Shown in pieces: positions 63,905 to 64,000 of a stretch of 64,000 nt of DNA; the first letter of the stretch is position 1, and each line of letters begins with the position of its first letter. The notes beneath the pieces were generated by a model. The model made no database searches. It was not told the DNA's origin and saw only the letters and a program-made list of their open reading frames with translations. Origin of the DNA: Oceanobacillus halotolerans (GTDB taxonomy: Bacteria; Bacillota; Bacilli; Bacillales; Amphibacillaceae); assembly GCF_010993955.1 (NCBI RefSeq), contig NZ_WIXL01000001.1:159317-223316 (forward strand), written 5' to 3'. The position numbers were made by a program, and so were the translations under genes.

Positions 63905-64000
63905 TTACATATAGGATATTTGGTATGTCAACACTAAACTAGACAATTTTTTAAGTTGTGAAAATTTATACTCAATCGGACTTAGATACCCAAGTGTTCC
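63905..64000 (-). mobile_element. 3' end of an IS3-family OrfB transposase (runs off the window)
   Basis: The minus strand from the window edge reads GTLGYLSPIEYKFSQLKKLS, then SLVLTYQ and a stop at 63905. The LGYLSPIEY block is typical of the end of IS3-family integrase-like OrfB. TGTCTAGTTTAGTGTTGACA may be part of the element's terminal repeat. Only about 31 codons are visible. Confidence 0.5.

Overview
The window looks like the chromosome of a low-GC, endospore-forming member of the Bacillaceae, close to the Oceanobacillus/Virgibacillus group. Supporting signs are two tandem SspH-type spore proteins, a YkwD-like CAP lipoprotein, many Gram-positive ribosome binding sites, frequent TTG and GTG starts, an S-box and a B12 riboswitch, and genes typical of salt- or alkali-adapted bacilli (a NaChBac-type sodium channel and a BCCT osmolyte carrier). 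Much intergenic space is filled with dispersed repeat families. No rRNA, tRNA or CRISPR array was seen.

Region 1-6.3 kb is an accessory block of small genes: membrane proteins, an XRE regulator pair, a lipoprotein, a DUF6141-like protein, a PadR/HAAS pair and a DUF3953-like protein. They are separated by copies of a short repeat, giving a cassette-like layout. An IS110-family element sits inside the block, with a candidate bridge RNA upstream of its transposase. Region 6.4-18.4 kb holds a CAP lipoprotein, the sspH pair, a coiled-coil protein, an MFS carrier, a DnaD-domain protein, decayed small genes next to a DUF2442 gene, an ECF sigma factor with a membrane LCP-domain partner, an S-box-controlled cyclase/YxjG operon and a ring-cleaving dioxygenase.

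Region 18.8-30 kb holds a HAAS-family remnant cut by a repeat, a NERD protein, two secreted or lipid-anchored proteins, a DUF1538-DUF1538-tandem PII operon, a decayed TRAP transporter/KDG-aldolase operon, and a macro domain/FAH hydrolase pair. Region 30-45 kb holds a LytTR regulator beside a CoA-transferase, a thioesterase, a methyltransferase, a luciferase-like oxidoreductase, a DUF1028 protein, a BCCT carrier, a YutJ-like NADH dehydrogenase, a secreted 30-residue-repeat protein and a psuK-psuG operon whose kinase carries an HTH domain.

Region 45-64 kb holds two DUF421 proteins, the sodium channel followed by a PilZ protein, a PfkB kinase with an altered GAGD motif, an RlmN-family enzyme, a large catalase and a B12-riboswitch-controlled class I ribonucleotide reductase operon with an internal flavodoxin. 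The right end carries a PIN-domain fragment, a flavin reductase, a truncated NatB-like permease next to a transposase remnant, a frameshifted secreted protein and the edge of an IS3-like element.

The most unusual global signal is a two-hairpin repeat of about 120 bp (family A). Every copy with a complete 5' end begins right after the T-tract of a Rho-independent terminator. Three copies extend into a longer structured composite (A plus B).
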